From the NCBI RefSeq assembly GCF_017744095.1, contig NZ_JAGHQX010000012.1, positions 1 to 64,000 on the forward strand: DNA of 64,000 bases, read 5' to 3'. This DNA is from Shimia sp. R10_1 (GTDB lineage Bacteria; Pseudomonadota; Alphaproteobacteria; Rhodobacterales; Rhodobacteraceae). Each line of letters begins with the position of its first letter. The stretch's first letter is position 1. Of this stretch, positions 7,600 to 16,149 are shown one piece after another. A model generated the notes under the pieces. That model ran no database searches. It was not told where the DNA came from and worked only from the letters and a program-made list of their open reading frames with translations. The translations under genes were made by a program, and so were the position numbers.

Positions 7600-9768
7600 A
7601 TGACGCTAAGCGGTCGGATCATCGCTGGAATTGTGGCATTTACCATCCTTCTGACTGTTGGAGCCGGTTATTCCGGTCTCACAATCCTGCAGAAAGTGGA
7701 AAATGGTCTACTGTCTCTCAACGCACGCAATGCGACCGCAGCGGCGTCATCGGTGTTGCAAAGCAGCGAGGGTCAACTTTCGCTGCACGCCCGCACCATC
7801 GGCCGTGATCGCGCCGCGATCACGGCGCTGATTGAAAAGGACACAGCCAAACTAAAAGAGAGCCTGCTCTCCACATTTAACCGGATCTCCGCCAAGGGCG
7901 AGATGACGGACCTGATCATTTATGACGCTGCCGGGCGTGAAGTGGCTGCTTTGTCCACAGCTGAACAACAGTCCAAGACAGCGCACACTTCCACAGTGGT
8001 TGCAAAGTCTGTTGAAACCGGAAGGCGTAGCTTCGGCATTGATACTTTGCCCGACAAACGTGTGGCCGCAAACTATGTGGTCCCGCTCCTGAAAGGGCGA
8101 GAAAAGGTTGGCTTCGCACTTCTGGCGCTGGATCTGGAGGCACATCTGCCCATGATTGCAACCGCACTTGGCGGCACCGCCATTCTGGCCAGACCGGATT
8201 CCTCGGCACGGCTACACGTCCAAAAAATCGAAGCCCCCGTCGCGCAGGGCTTGGCACTGACACAACTCAATCGCATCGGCGCAACGGCCATCGCTGAGAT
8301 GGCGACAATTGATGCCTCATTTGGCGTGCTCGATATCGCGGAGCATTCCTATGTGGTCTCCCGCGAAACATTCGGCGCACATGCGCAACCCAAAGACGTC
8401 TTGTTTATGATGCTCGACTTCACGGACCAGTCACTGGCTTTGTCAAAAACCATCCAAAACGCGGTGATCGTGCTTCTCCTTGGCGCCCTCGCCTGCCTCG
8501 CAGCCTTTCTGTTCTGGCTCAACCGTGAGTTCCGGCCGCTGCGCGAAAACGCATTGGCTCTATCCGCGGCGTCTCGAGATGATCCTGCTCCCAAAGTGAC
8601 CGCAACGAGCCGGGCAAAAGAAATCATCGAGCTGCGCACGGCAACAGATCGCCTGCTGCAGAAATATCAGAACGAAGCGCGGGCAGCACAAGAAATGGCT
8701 GTCGTGGTGCGCGCCTGCGCAGAAGGTGATTTCACCAAGCGCCTCGACGTCAGTGACAAAGACGGCACATTCGCAGGCCTCTGCGAAAACGTGAACCAGA
8801 TCAGTCAATCTGCAGACACCGGTCTCAAAGCCGTCAGTGAGGCGCTCTCCCATCTGTCCCAAGGTGATCTGACGCACCACATGCCCGAAAACTTGCCCGG
8901 CGTGTTTGGCGAAATCGCCTGCTCAATGAACGCCACGACCGACAGTTTGAACCAAATCGTCACCCGCATCTCTCAATCCTCTACCGCCATTGCCGAAGGT
9001 TCGCAGGAAATCTCCGGGCGCACCGATCAACTGGCAGCCAACGCCGAAGGAAACGCAGCCTCCGTCGAAGAAACCTCTGCAGCACTGGAACAAATGTCAG
9101 AGCAGGTCAAATCTGCCGCTGAATCTGCCGAAGAGGTGGGGCAGAGCATCAACACCATTTCGGGTAAGGCGCAGACCGGGTCTGAATTGATGACCACCGC
9201 CGTAGGCGCCATGCAGCAGATCAAAGAGGCTTCAGCCACCATTGGAAACATGCTTACAGTGATTGAAGACATCTCGTTCCAGACCAACCTGCTCGCCTTG
9301 AACGCAGGCGTGGAGGCGGCGCGGGCCGGCAAAGCCGGACAAGGTTTCGCGGTTGTGGCAAATGAAGTGCGTATGCTCGCACAACGCTCAGCCGCCGCCG
9401 CAGTGGAGATTTCAAGCCAGGTTAATCACTCTGCACAAACCATCGATCAGGGTGTGGAAACCGTTCAAAAATCCGGTGCCGCCTTCAAAGAGATCGTAGG
9501 GCTGCTCCATGACTCAAGCAGCTATATTTTCGAAATTGTAGATGCCACACGCGACACCTCTGTCGGGATCAATGAAATCACTGGCACGACAAGGCGCCTG
9601 GATCTGTCCACACAGGAGAATGCCAACAGCGTGCGCGCCACATACGAGCACACACAACAGCTTCAACATCAGGCTGTGACACTCGAGGCCACCATCGGCT
9701 CCTTCACGGTGAATCCAGCAGCCGCAGGCAGTGGGACACAAACATACCCTCACAGCACCGCCGCCTGA
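7600..9768 (+). CDS. Methyl-accepting chemotaxis protein
   Basis: This 722-residue transmembrane chemoreceptor has TM1 at about residues 7-28, a periplasmic Cache-like sensor of roughly 250 residues, TM2 at about 286-306, HAMP-type helices with a second HAMP-like segment (AEGDFTKRLDV and LSQGDLTHHM), and a long cytoplasmic signalling coiled coil. The conserved hairpin tip reads ISFQTNLLALNAGVEAARAG, close to the canonical CheA/CheW contact site. No C-terminal receptor-modification pentapeptide is evident. The ligand is unknown. It sits 21 bp downstream of the rhodanese gene with GGAG before the ATG. The region is near, but not inside, the methylated-amine genes, so an amine ligand is only a guess. 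Confidence 0.93.
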   Translation: MTLSGRIIAGIVAFTILLTVGAGYSGLTILQKVENGLLSLNARNATAAASSVLQSSEGQLSLHARTIGRDRAAITALIEKDTAKLKESLLSTFNRISAKGEMTDLIIYDAAGREVAALSTAEQQSKTAHTSTVVAKSVETGRRSFGIDTLPDKRVAANYVVPLLKGREKVGFALLALDLEAHLPMIATALGGTAILARPDSSARLHVQKIEAPVAQGLALTQLNRIGATAIAEMATIDASFGVLDIAEHSYVVSRETFGAHAQPKDVLFMMLDFTDQSLALSKTIQNAVIVLLLGALACLAAFLFWLNREFRPLRENALALSAASRDDPAPKVTATSRAKEIIELRTATDRLLQKYQNEARAAQEMAVVVRACAEGDFTKRLDVSDKDGTFAGLCENVNQISQSADTGLKAVSEALSHLSQGDLTHHMPENLPGVFGEIACSMNATTDSLNQIVTRISQSSTAIAEGSQEISGRTDQLAANAEGNAASVEETSAALEQMSEQVKSAAESAEEVGQSINTISGKAQTGSELMTTAVGAMQQIKEASATIGNMLTVIEDISFQTNLLALNAGVEAARAGKAGQGFAVVANEVRMLAQRSAAAAVEISSQVNHSAQTIDQGVETVQKSGAAFKEIVGLLHDSSSYIFEIVDATRDTSVGINEITGTTRRLDLSTQENANSVRATYEHTQQLQHQAVTLEATIGSFTVNPAAAGSGTQTYPHSTAA

Positions 9769-9786
9769 GCGATCCCAAAACCAAAA

Positions 9787-9813
9787 TGCCCCCGCCAAAA
9801 TTTGGCAGGGGCA
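9787..9813 (-). terminator. Hairpin terminator of the YHS gene, possibly bidirectional
   Basis: TGCCCC(C)GCCAAA pairs with TTTGGC(A)GGGGCA. On the minus strand the hairpin is followed by TTTTGGTTTT, which fits rho-independent termination of the YHS gene; on the plus strand it follows the chemoreceptor gene. Confidence 0.7.
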
Positions 9814-9841
9814 AGGGGGGACAGACGGAGGTCGTCAGGGG

Positions 9842-10312
9842 TTATTGAAGCGCCTCAGGAGCTTTGTCAGCGATGTCTGTCCAGTTGGTGTCGGCACGTT
9901 CGATCAGACCAGGAATGTCTTCTTCCCAACGCACCTGGATGTCTTTGGACAGGTTCAGGAACAGTTCACCGTCAACGATTTTCCAATACTCTGGGTCACC
10001 GTCAAACTTGAAGCCCATGGCCGCACCAAAAGCGCAGTAGCCGCCGTACTGTGGCAGGTAGGATTCTGGGTCTGCGTCAAACGCCGCTTTGTGCTCTTCG
10101 CTTGCGAAGCGGTAAGTCGCATCGTTGTACACGGACGAGATGCGGTAGTCGCCTTTGGTTGGCTCACCCTGGGTGAAGTATGCAACCGGGTCATAGCCCT
10201 GCAGAGCCAGACCAGTGGAGCTTGCGTTCAGCTCAACGCCCGCTGCGATGGAAGTGGTCGCGAGAGCAACAGACAAAGCCGCGCCAGAAATCAGGGTCTT
10301 AAAGATGTGCAT
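9842..10312 (-). CDS. Exported YHS domain-containing protein
   Basis: Counted from the ATG at 10312 this is a 156-residue protein. That start has a perfect AAGGAG 7 nt upstream and is preferred over an in-frame ATG 18 bp earlier. A signal peptide ends near TTSIAA. The body carries one YHS-type domain: ALQGYDPVAYF, the YRFASEEHKAAFDADPESYLPQYGGYCA core and a tail containing YWKIVDGELFLNL. YHS domains are thought to bind metals; a Cys in GGYCAFG is the only candidate soft ligand. The divergent neighbour is a TetR-type regulator, with paired inverted repeats in between, so the regulator probably controls this gene. Confidence 0.85.
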   Translation of the reverse strand: MHIFKTLISGAALSVALATTSIAAGVELNASSTGLALQGYDPVAYFTQGEPTKGDYRISSVYNDATYRFASEEHKAAFDADPESYLPQYGGYCAFGAAMGFKFDGDPEYWKIVDGELFLNLSKDIQVRWEEDIPGLIERADTNWTDIADKAPEALQ

Positions 10313-10343
10313 TTGGAAACTCCTTAGCATTTTGGATCTCGTT

Positions 10344-10396
10344 AGGAACTGCTTGGTTCCTTATGGGAAATGATGTAGCATTGGGAACCAAGTGGT
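10344..10396. promoter_or_regulatory. Paired inverted repeats between YHS gene and TetR regulator
   Basis: Two related imperfect palindromes lie in the divergent promoter region: AGGAAC-tgcttg-GTTCCT at 10344-10361 and GGAACCAAGTGGTAC at 10384-10398. Their half-sites also form a larger perfect repeat, CTTGGTTCC (10352-10360) against GGAACCAAG (10384-10392). This is the usual layout for a TetR-family operator; the assignment to the adjacent regulator is inferred. Confidence 0.6.
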
Positions 10397-10448
10397 ACAA
10401 ATCAACTAAGTGTGAATACTCTGACACAACGCGAAAGACGGACGACGC

Positions 10449-11009
10449 ATGGCAAGACCCAGAGAGTTTAACATCGACACCGCGCTGGATGGCGCCATGG
10501 GCATATTCTGGCGTCAGGGCTATAAGGCCACAAATTTGCCAGACCTTCTGGCAGCGATGGGGCTCACCCGCGGCAGCTTTTACAAAGCGTTCGAGGACAA
10601 AGAGAGCGTCTACTGCGCTGCACTGGATCGCTATGACCACACTGTTGTGACAACCACGCTCGGCATTCTTGGCAATTGCGAGGCCGCCACCGCCACCGAA
10701 TGCCTGATGCCTATGTTCACCCCATCCGACAAAACCAGCTTTGGCTGCTTTATATGTAATGCGATGGTTGAGGTCGCACCGGAAAACCCAGAAATCGCCA
10801 AAAAGACCCAAGACATGGCGGACCGTTTGCGCGGTGGCATCCTTATGGTGCTGGAAAACAAAAACGTGGGCGACAGCACCGCCTACCGCGAAGAACTCGC
10901 CGATGTGATCCTGCACCTCTATTTCGGGTTCCAGTCTATCGGCAAAGCAGGCATGCCCAATCAGGATTGGAGAGGTCGCCTGCAACGCCTGCTCGAAGAA
11001 GACCGGTAA
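10449..11009 (+). CDS. TetR/AcrR-family transcriptional regulator
   Basis: The 186-residue protein begins MARPREFNIDTALDGAMGIF and has the N-terminal helix-turn-helix of TetR repressors (YKATNLPDLLAAMGLTRGSFYKAF, about residues 25-48), followed by an all-helical ligand domain. The C-terminal type with a central CFICNAMVE segment is common among regulators of small reactive-compound responses, but the inducer is unknown. It is divergent from the YHS gene, and the paired inverted repeats between them are the likely operator. No other target is evident. Confidence 0.9.
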   Translation: MARPREFNIDTALDGAMGIFWRQGYKATNLPDLLAAMGLTRGSFYKAFEDKESVYCAALDRYDHTVVTTTLGILGNCEAATATECLMPMFTPSDKTSFGCFICNAMVEVAPENPEIAKKTQDMADRLRGGILMVLENKNVGDSTAYREELADVILHLYFGFQSIGKAGMPNQDWRGRLQRLLEEDR

Positions 11010-11242
11010 CACTCCCCCAAAACGCACTACCAAGTCTTGCGGGGCGGAGCGCTCGTCTATTTACCCTCGTTCAAATCGACTTCCAGTTCATCCGTGTCTT
11101 GCATCATGCAGATCAGCCCGCACCGCCAGAAAATCCACTACTGCAGGGAATATTTTTGCCATTTGGTGAAAGTTGCATTAGGCTTGATATCACGTTAGGT
11201 CCCTGCGGACGCAACCGAAATAGACAAGTGTGCGATATTATT

Positions 11243-11890
11243 ATGGACAGTGTTAAGAGCAACCAAGTGAAACTGACACAAGATCCGCATACCCCCCGCG
11301 GTGAACAGCGGGAGAAGGTTCTGGAAGTGGCCATCGGGCGCGAAGTCCGCGCACATCGCAAACAACAGAACATCACAGTCGCCGAAATGTCGCGCCTCAC
11401 CGATCTGTCCATCGGCATGTTGTCAAAGATCGAAAACGGGAACACCTCGCCCTCGCTAACAACACTGCAAACGCTGGCCAAAGCCCTGTCGGTGCCGCTG
11501 ACCTCTTTCTTCAAAGGCTACGAAAAACACCGCGAAGCGGTGCACACCCGCGCAGGCGAAGGCGTCGAAATCGAACGCGAAGGCACGCGCGCAGGCCACC
11601 AATACAATCTGTTGGCACATATTGGGTCAAATTCCAGCGGCGTTATCGTCGAACCTTATCTCATCACGCTGAAATCCGATGCGGATGTGTTCAAAACCTT
11701 TCAGCACGACGGGATTGAAATGATCTATATGCTGGAAGGAGAAGTGGATTACCTGCACGGCAGCCAAATCTACAAGCTGCTGCCCGGTGATACGCTGTTC
11801 TTTGATGCCGATGCGCCGCACGGGCCAGAAAAGCTGATCAGCCTGCCCGCGCGCTATCTGTCGATCATCAGCTATCCCGCCAAGGGCTGA
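11243..11890 (+). CDS. XRE-family regulator with C-terminal cupin domain
   Basis: From the ATG at 11243 (MDSVKSNQVK) the product is 215 residues. It has an XRE-type helix-turn-helix (VAEMSRLTDLSIGMLSKIENGNTSP, about residues 50-75) and a cupin sensor domain at about 135-210 (HDGIEMIYMLEGEVDYLHG, then PGDTLFFDADAPHGPE with cupin His residues). The frame is open further upstream, but that part does not resemble the family. It is convergent with dmmA and next to the dmm and amt-mgs-gmaS genes, so it is a good candidate for their regulator, with a nitrogen or amine signal bound by the cupin. This role is inferred from position only. Confidence 0.87.
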   Translation: MDSVKSNQVKLTQDPHTPRGEQREKVLEVAIGREVRAHRKQQNITVAEMSRLTDLSIGMLSKIENGNTSPSLTTLQTLAKALSVPLTSFFKGYEKHREAVHTRAGEGVEIEREGTRAGHQYNLLAHIGSNSSGVIVEPYLITLKSDADVFKTFQHDGIEMIYMLEGEVDYLHGSQIYKLLPGDTLFFDADAPHGPEKLISLPARYLSIISYPAKG

Positions 11891-11917
11891 TCGCCCCCGC
11901 CTCTCAACACAATAAGA

Positions 11918-11939
11918 AAACAGCCCCGAAGGGCTGTTT
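11918..11939 (-). terminator. Bidirectional hairpin terminator between XRE-cupin gene and dmmA
   Basis: AAACAGCCC pairs perfectly with GGGCTGTTT around a CGAA (minus strand TTCG) tetraloop. On the minus strand it runs into TTTTCTT, a good rho-independent terminator for the dmm operon. Confidence 0.85.
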
Positions 11940-11946
11940 GACAGGT

Positions 11947-13014
11947 CTATTTCTGTAGAGCCGGTTCGGTATCCAGATCCGGCCAGATCCCCGGAGATGT
12001 CGGCAGCCCATCATCAAATTGACTCAGGTAATCCAACATCATCGGACGGTTGTCGATAAATCCCTTGTACGTCGCCAGTTCTTCCGGCAGATCGCGGATC
12101 ACGCGATGCAGCCGACGGCCCCACTTCGGCATGGTCACAATATCCTGGAAAGAGATCAGGTAACAACGGATCGGAAACAACAGCGCATTAGACCGTGGCA
12201 AACGATAAAATGTTTGCAACTCCACCCGCAGATGTTGTCTCGATCCAATGTTCTCCGGCGTCAGCTCAGTCTTCTGAATACCCCATTTGTGATAGTTCTC
12301 CGGGCTGGTATCCAGCAGAGGGTTCACCGTCATCGTCCAGTTCAGACGACGCGCCGGGGCACCTTGCTGAATGTTCAGCAGGAATTTTAGCGCACGTTTG
12401 AAGATGCCCATCTCATGCGCAAGCGGCACCGGGGCGTGCCACTCAAAGAAATTCATGCCAATGTCGAAGTCCAACGACCAGTCCGCCTGTGTGGTGACCA
12501 TGCCGGCATCCATCCACAGCATATCATCCCGCTGATCCAATACCGCGTAGTCGCCTTGGGCCTGACGCGTGATGTATTCCAGCGGCCCACAAGGCAGGGT
12601 CGTTTCATCCAAAAAGGTGAACTTTTGATCAATGCCCATGGGCTTGTTGATCCAGTGCCACTGATTGCCATCCCGATGCAATTCGAACAAATCAGGATAA
12701 TCCTCGGATTTGGACACCATGATCAGCTCCAGCGTATCCCAACCGGCCAGTGTCATATGCGGCAGTGACTGACAACGCAGCGGGTCATCGGCGAGAACAA
12801 GCGCACGATCGCGCATCTCAGACACATAATGCTCATCCACATCGAACCGCTTTTCGTAAACCGATCCCTTTGGACCACCCCGGTGCTGCTCCATGTTCAC
12901 CGAATACATGTAACTGTCTTCATGAAAGGGGAACGGGAACCGCTTGATGGCCCAATCCGAATTGCGGAAAGAATAGTCGTCGCGGAAGGTTTCTTCGTTG
13001 AATTGAATGGTCAT
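11947..13014 (-). CDS. dmmA: Dimethylamine monooxygenase, heme-type large subunit (DUF3445)
   Basis: This 355-residue protein belongs to the heme-dependent oxidative N-demethylase family (DUF3445). It should be the catalytic subunit that oxidises dimethylamine to methylamine and a formaldehyde-level C1 unit. Family-type segments are the N-terminal FPFPFHEDSYMYS, the central ALDFDIGMNFFEWHAPV-like stretch near residue 185, and the arginine-rich LRVELQTFYRLPRSNALLFPIRCYL near 280-305. Its predicted mass (about 41 kDa) fits the alpha subunit of the described DmmABC enzyme. Last gene of a four-gene minus-strand operon (D-C-B-A), 12 bp after dmmB, with AAGGAGGGG before the ATG. Confidence 0.87.
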   Translation of the reverse strand: MTIQFNEETFRDDYSFRNSDWAIKRFPFPFHEDSYMYSVNMEQHRGGPKGSVYEKRFDVDEHYVSEMRDRALVLADDPLRCQSLPHMTLAGWDTLELIMVSKSEDYPDLFELHRDGNQWHWINKPMGIDQKFTFLDETTLPCGPLEYITRQAQGDYAVLDQRDDMLWMDAGMVTTQADWSLDFDIGMNFFEWHAPVPLAHEMGIFKRALKFLLNIQQGAPARRLNWTMTVNPLLDTSPENYHKWGIQKTELTPENIGSRQHLRVELQTFYRLPRSNALLFPIRCYLISFQDIVTMPKWGRRLHRVIRDLPEELATYKGFIDNRPMMLDYLSQFDDGLPTSPGIWPDLDTEPALQK

Positions 13015-13026
13015 CTTGGCCCCTCC

Positions 13027-14013
13027 TTAGCGGTCCAGAACCAGCGATTTGCCGACAAAGCGGCTTACGCAGGGCATGATTTTCTTGCCCGAGGCATGGT
13101 CTTCACCCTCAAGCCAGTGATCGCGGTGCAGAAATGTGCCATCGCTTTCGACCACATCTGTTTCGCATTGCCCGCAGGCACCACCGCGACACAGGAAAGG
13201 CGCATCGACGCCGCACCGCTCCATCGCCTCCAGCAAGCTTTCGTTTTCACCCACATCAATGGTGAGGTCTGATTTGCACAGACGCACCTGAAACGGTTTG
13301 CCAGGTTGCGGCGCAAGGAATTCCTCGGAATGGACATTATCATCAGGCCAACCATGGGCAGTCGCGGTGTCATGCACCCATTTGATCATGCCAGCCGGGC
13401 CACACACATAGGCATGCGTGCCCAAAGGCTGCCCATCCAGAAGATGCTCCAGATCTATCGCTTCACCTTTGCTGTCATAATAGACATGCACATTGGCCGG
13501 ATGCTTGGACTGCAAATCACCGGCATAGCTCGCCAGCTCTGGCGAACGCGCCGAATAATGCAATTCCCAATGTCCGTTTGACCGTTCAAGCTGTTCGATC
13601 ATCGCCATGAATGGCGTGATGCCGATCCCGCCTGCAAAAAAGATGTGTTTGCCTGCACGCAGGTCCAGCGAAAAAAGGTTGACCGGATAGGTGATCACCA
13701 TCTGATCACCCTCGGACACCTTGCGGTGCAAAAACAACGACCCGCCGCGCCCCTCATCATCCCGGCGTACCGAAATCGCATAGGTGGATGTGTCAGCGGG
13801 ATCGGACATCAAGGAGTAAGGGTTCAGGCGGGTGCGCCCCTCATCATGCATCTCGACAACAGTATGCGCTCCGGCGGAAAATGGCGGGAAATCCTGGCCA
13901 TCACTGCGCTTGAATTCGAAACGGGTGACAAGATCATTCAAAGGCACCACGGCACTGACCACAACGTCCAGCTTTTCAGCACCTGCCTTGGCTTTTTGGG
14001 GGGATGCGCTCAT
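13027..14013 (-). CDS. dmmB: Dimethylamine monooxygenase reductase subunit (FAD/NAD and 2Fe-2S)
   Basis: This 328-residue flavin reductase of the phthalate-dioxygenase-reductase type comprises an FAD-binding barrel (LNPYSLMSDP, residues about 60-75), an NAD(P)-binding domain (FAGGIGITPFMAMIEQL, about 127-143) and a C-terminal plant-type ferredoxin domain with CRGGACGQC and a final Cys in IMPCVSRF as cluster ligands. It should feed electrons from NAD(P)H to the heme subunit. Its ATG overlaps the dmmC stop (ATGA), so the two are translationally coupled. Confidence 0.9.
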   Translation of the reverse strand: MSASPQKAKAGAEKLDVVVSAVVPLNDLVTRFEFKRSDGQDFPPFSAGAHTVVEMHDEGRTRLNPYSLMSDPADTSTYAISVRRDDEGRGGSLFLHRKVSEGDQMVITYPVNLFSLDLRAGKHIFFAGGIGITPFMAMIEQLERSNGHWELHYSARSPELASYAGDLQSKHPANVHVYYDSKGEAIDLEHLLDGQPLGTHAYVCGPAGMIKWVHDTATAHGWPDDNVHSEEFLAPQPGKPFQVRLCKSDLTIDVGENESLLEAMERCGVDAPFLCRGGACGQCETDVVESDGTFLHRDHWLEGEDHASGKKIMPCVSRFVGKSLVLDR

Positions 14014-14618
14014 TTGTACAGCTCCACAGGGTCAGGGACATTGCCGGGGTCTTCGGCGTCGATGCAGACTCCCTGAAACGCAGCGAGCCGACGTGAATAG
14101 TGGTCGCGCACAAACAGGTTCAGCCCGCAGTGTGAACAGACAAATGGATCGGTCATCACGTCTTCGGTGATGCCTTTGCAGTGTACGCACTGCATCCGCC
14201 GCGCGACCGACCCTCGGTGTTCGGTCTGGATCGCTGTATGCGGGATCCCAGCCGTGGTCGCTTCGTTCATGGCCTGCCCCATCAACCCTTCGGTGCCGCT
14301 CAAGTACACTTGCAGGCCCATATGCGCTTCGCCCAAAACATGGCGGATACGCTGGGTTGCGGCCTCAAAACTGGGACCGACATAAAGCTGTGCAGGCCCA
14401 ACCGCCTGCAGCTTTTCGACATAGGTGTCGCCAGTCTCTTTCGGAATATAGATGATGTGGCTCTTTGCCATCAGGTCAGTGTCGCGGTCGGCAAGCTCCA
14501 ACAGGGCTTCGGCGCCCTCGGCATCAGCAATCATCAGATGCGCTTTACCAGGGCGTGGCGCGAGCGTGCCATAGACCGGTCGGCTCGTAATGCTTTTTGG
14601 AAACTGGAATTTGGACAT
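14010..14618 (-). CDS. dmmC: Dimethylamine monooxygenase small subunit
   Basis: The 202-residue protein matches in size and position the small (gamma) subunit of dimethylamine monooxygenase. The first 130 residues have no motif I can name. The C-terminal part has two CxxC pairs, CVHCKG near residue 143 and CSHCG near 158, a rubredoxin-like or zinc-ribbon arrangement. It could bind iron in an electron relay or zinc for structure. The ATG follows GGGAGGTGA, one of the strongest ribosome-binding sites here, and the gene couples to dmmB by an ATGA overlap. Confidence 0.8.
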   Translation of the reverse strand: MSKFQFPKSITSRPVYGTLAPRPGKAHLMIADAEGAEALLELADRDTDLMAKSHIIYIPKETGDTYVEKLQAVGPAQLYVGPSFEAATQRIRHVLGEAHMGLQVYLSGTEGLMGQAMNEATTAGIPHTAIQTEHRGSVARRMQCVHCKGITEDVMTDPFVCSHCGLNLFVRDHYSRRLAAFQGVCIDAEDPGNVPDPVELYK

Positions 14619-14690
14619 GCCCAGTCACCTCCCTTTTTATGCGTGTAAGGCGAAACGGGCGGGCCATTCGTCAGGCCCGCCCGAGTGCGA

Positions 14691-15836
14691 TCAACCCTTT
14701 GCGGTGCGGATTGCCTTGTCTTTGTCGTAGAACGGCATCTCTTCTGCGACGCAGGGGATTTCCGTGCCGTCTTCATTGCGCACGGTCATGGCCGTTCCGG
14801 GAACAGCGCACGCCACAGGCATACGTGCAATGCCCACGTTGTGCCCGTTCAGATCCGAGTTCATGCCAAAGGTGACAACGCCAACCTCTTCGCCATCTTT
14901 CAACAGCGTAGCACCTTCACCCGCTGGGGTCGTGCCTTCCAGACGCACCCCGTAGATCTTGAAGCGCTCCTTGCCCTGCATGGCATAGTGGTTCTCCGCA
15001 CCACGGAATCCCGTCTTGCCCGGCGAAACCGTGAAATCGAGACCCAGCTCCCAAAGGGAGTCCCCACAGGGGCCATCAGCAAACGGATAGGTCTCTGAAT
15101 TGTCGCCCGGGAAGAACAGCAGGTAACTTTCGGTACGCAACAGATCCAGCGTCGAAAATTGCACAGGCACAATGCCCATGTCTTTGCCGTCTTCGAGAAT
15201 GGCATCCCACAACTCTACAGCGTGACGCCCTTCACAGAAGATTTCATAGCCACGCTCACCGGTGTATCCAGTGCGTGAAATCATGACGGGCTTGCCAAAA
15301 AGCTTGGTCTGGATGATTCCAAAATAGGCGAGGTCACGGATGCCCGGCACATGTTTGGCGAGGAAGTCCACGGCGACGGGACCTTGCAGCGACATATCAT
15401 GCAAATCATCGTCAAACAGCATGGTGACGTTTTTGCCATAGGCCGCCATAGCCAAGCTCTCATGGCCGGTGCCCGTACCATGCACTAGCAGCCAGTTGTT
15501 GACCGACAGGCGATAGATCACACAGTCATCAATAAACAGGCCACGGTCGTCCAGCATGGAGGCATAGACCGCGCGACCCGGCATGATTTTGTCGACATTT
15601 CGGGTGGTTGCGCGATCAATCACCGCCGCGGCATGTGGGCCACTCAGGTGGACCTTCTTCAACCCGGAAACATCCATAAGCCCCGCCTTGGTGCGCACCG
15701 CTTCATAGTCAGCTTTGGCGCGTTCATCAGAGCTGTCATAGAACCAGGCGGTCCCCATCCCGTTCCAATCTTCAAGCTCACCGCCAATTTCAGCATGACG
15801 CTGTGCAAGCGCGGAGGTCCGGTAAATGATGGCCAT
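14691..15836 (-). CDS. dmmD: GcvT-like tetrahydrofolate-dependent aminomethyltransferase
   Basis: This 381-residue GcvT-family protein is counted from the ATG at 15836, which has GGGAGA upstream; a longer in-frame start exists but adds non-family sequence. The N-terminal part contains DVSGLKKVHLSGPHAAAVIDR, and the central part contains the folate-binding region VMISRTGYTGERGYEIF. It is the first gene of the dmm operon. In marine bacteria this operon is known as dmmDABC, and the GcvT-like product probably transfers the methyl-derived C1 unit to tetrahydrofolate. That prevents free formaldehyde build-up; the exact reaction is inferred. Confidence 0.87.
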   Translation of the reverse strand: MAIIYRTSALAQRHAEIGGELEDWNGMGTAWFYDSSDERAKADYEAVRTKAGLMDVSGLKKVHLSGPHAAAVIDRATTRNVDKIMPGRAVYASMLDDRGLFIDDCVIYRLSVNNWLLVHGTGTGHESLAMAAYGKNVTMLFDDDLHDMSLQGPVAVDFLAKHVPGIRDLAYFGIIQTKLFGKPVMISRTGYTGERGYEIFCEGRHAVELWDAILEDGKDMGIVPVQFSTLDLLRTESYLLFFPGDNSETYPFADGPCGDSLWELGLDFTVSPGKTGFRGAENHYAMQGKERFKIYGVRLEGTTPAGEGATLLKDGEEVGVVTFGMNSDLNGHNVGIARMPVACAVPGTAMTVRNEDGTEIPCVAEEMPFYDKDKAIRTAKG

Positions 15837-16149
15837 TGTATTCTCCCGATTGATCCATTGTTGAACCACATTCAGACCTATGATGATCCAAAAATCAACA
15901 CTTCTGTGCAATTACATTTCCCACTGGGAAAATTTATGCCCTAAAAGTTTACAATCCGCCCGATATTTGGGCTAATCGTACAAAATGCCAATCCAAAATG
16001 AACCACTTAACCCGAAACCCCTTAAACATGAAAGAATTGGTTGTGAAATTTGCCTGAAATACAAAAATGTTGACAGAAAATAAAAATTAGCGCCCGCTAA
16101 GGGAAAAAATTTCTCCTTAAGTGAAAATAACAGCAACAGGGAAAGTAAA
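15837..16149. promoter_or_regulatory. Divergent promoter region dmmD/amt with palindrome
   Basis: This AT-rich 313-bp region has no gene. It contains the perfect palindrome TTTCCC-act-GGGAAA at 15917-15931, about 80 bp upstream of dmmD, and a TTGACA-like hexamer at 16070-16075 toward amt. The palindrome is a candidate operator; which regulator binds is unknown. Confidence 0.5.
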
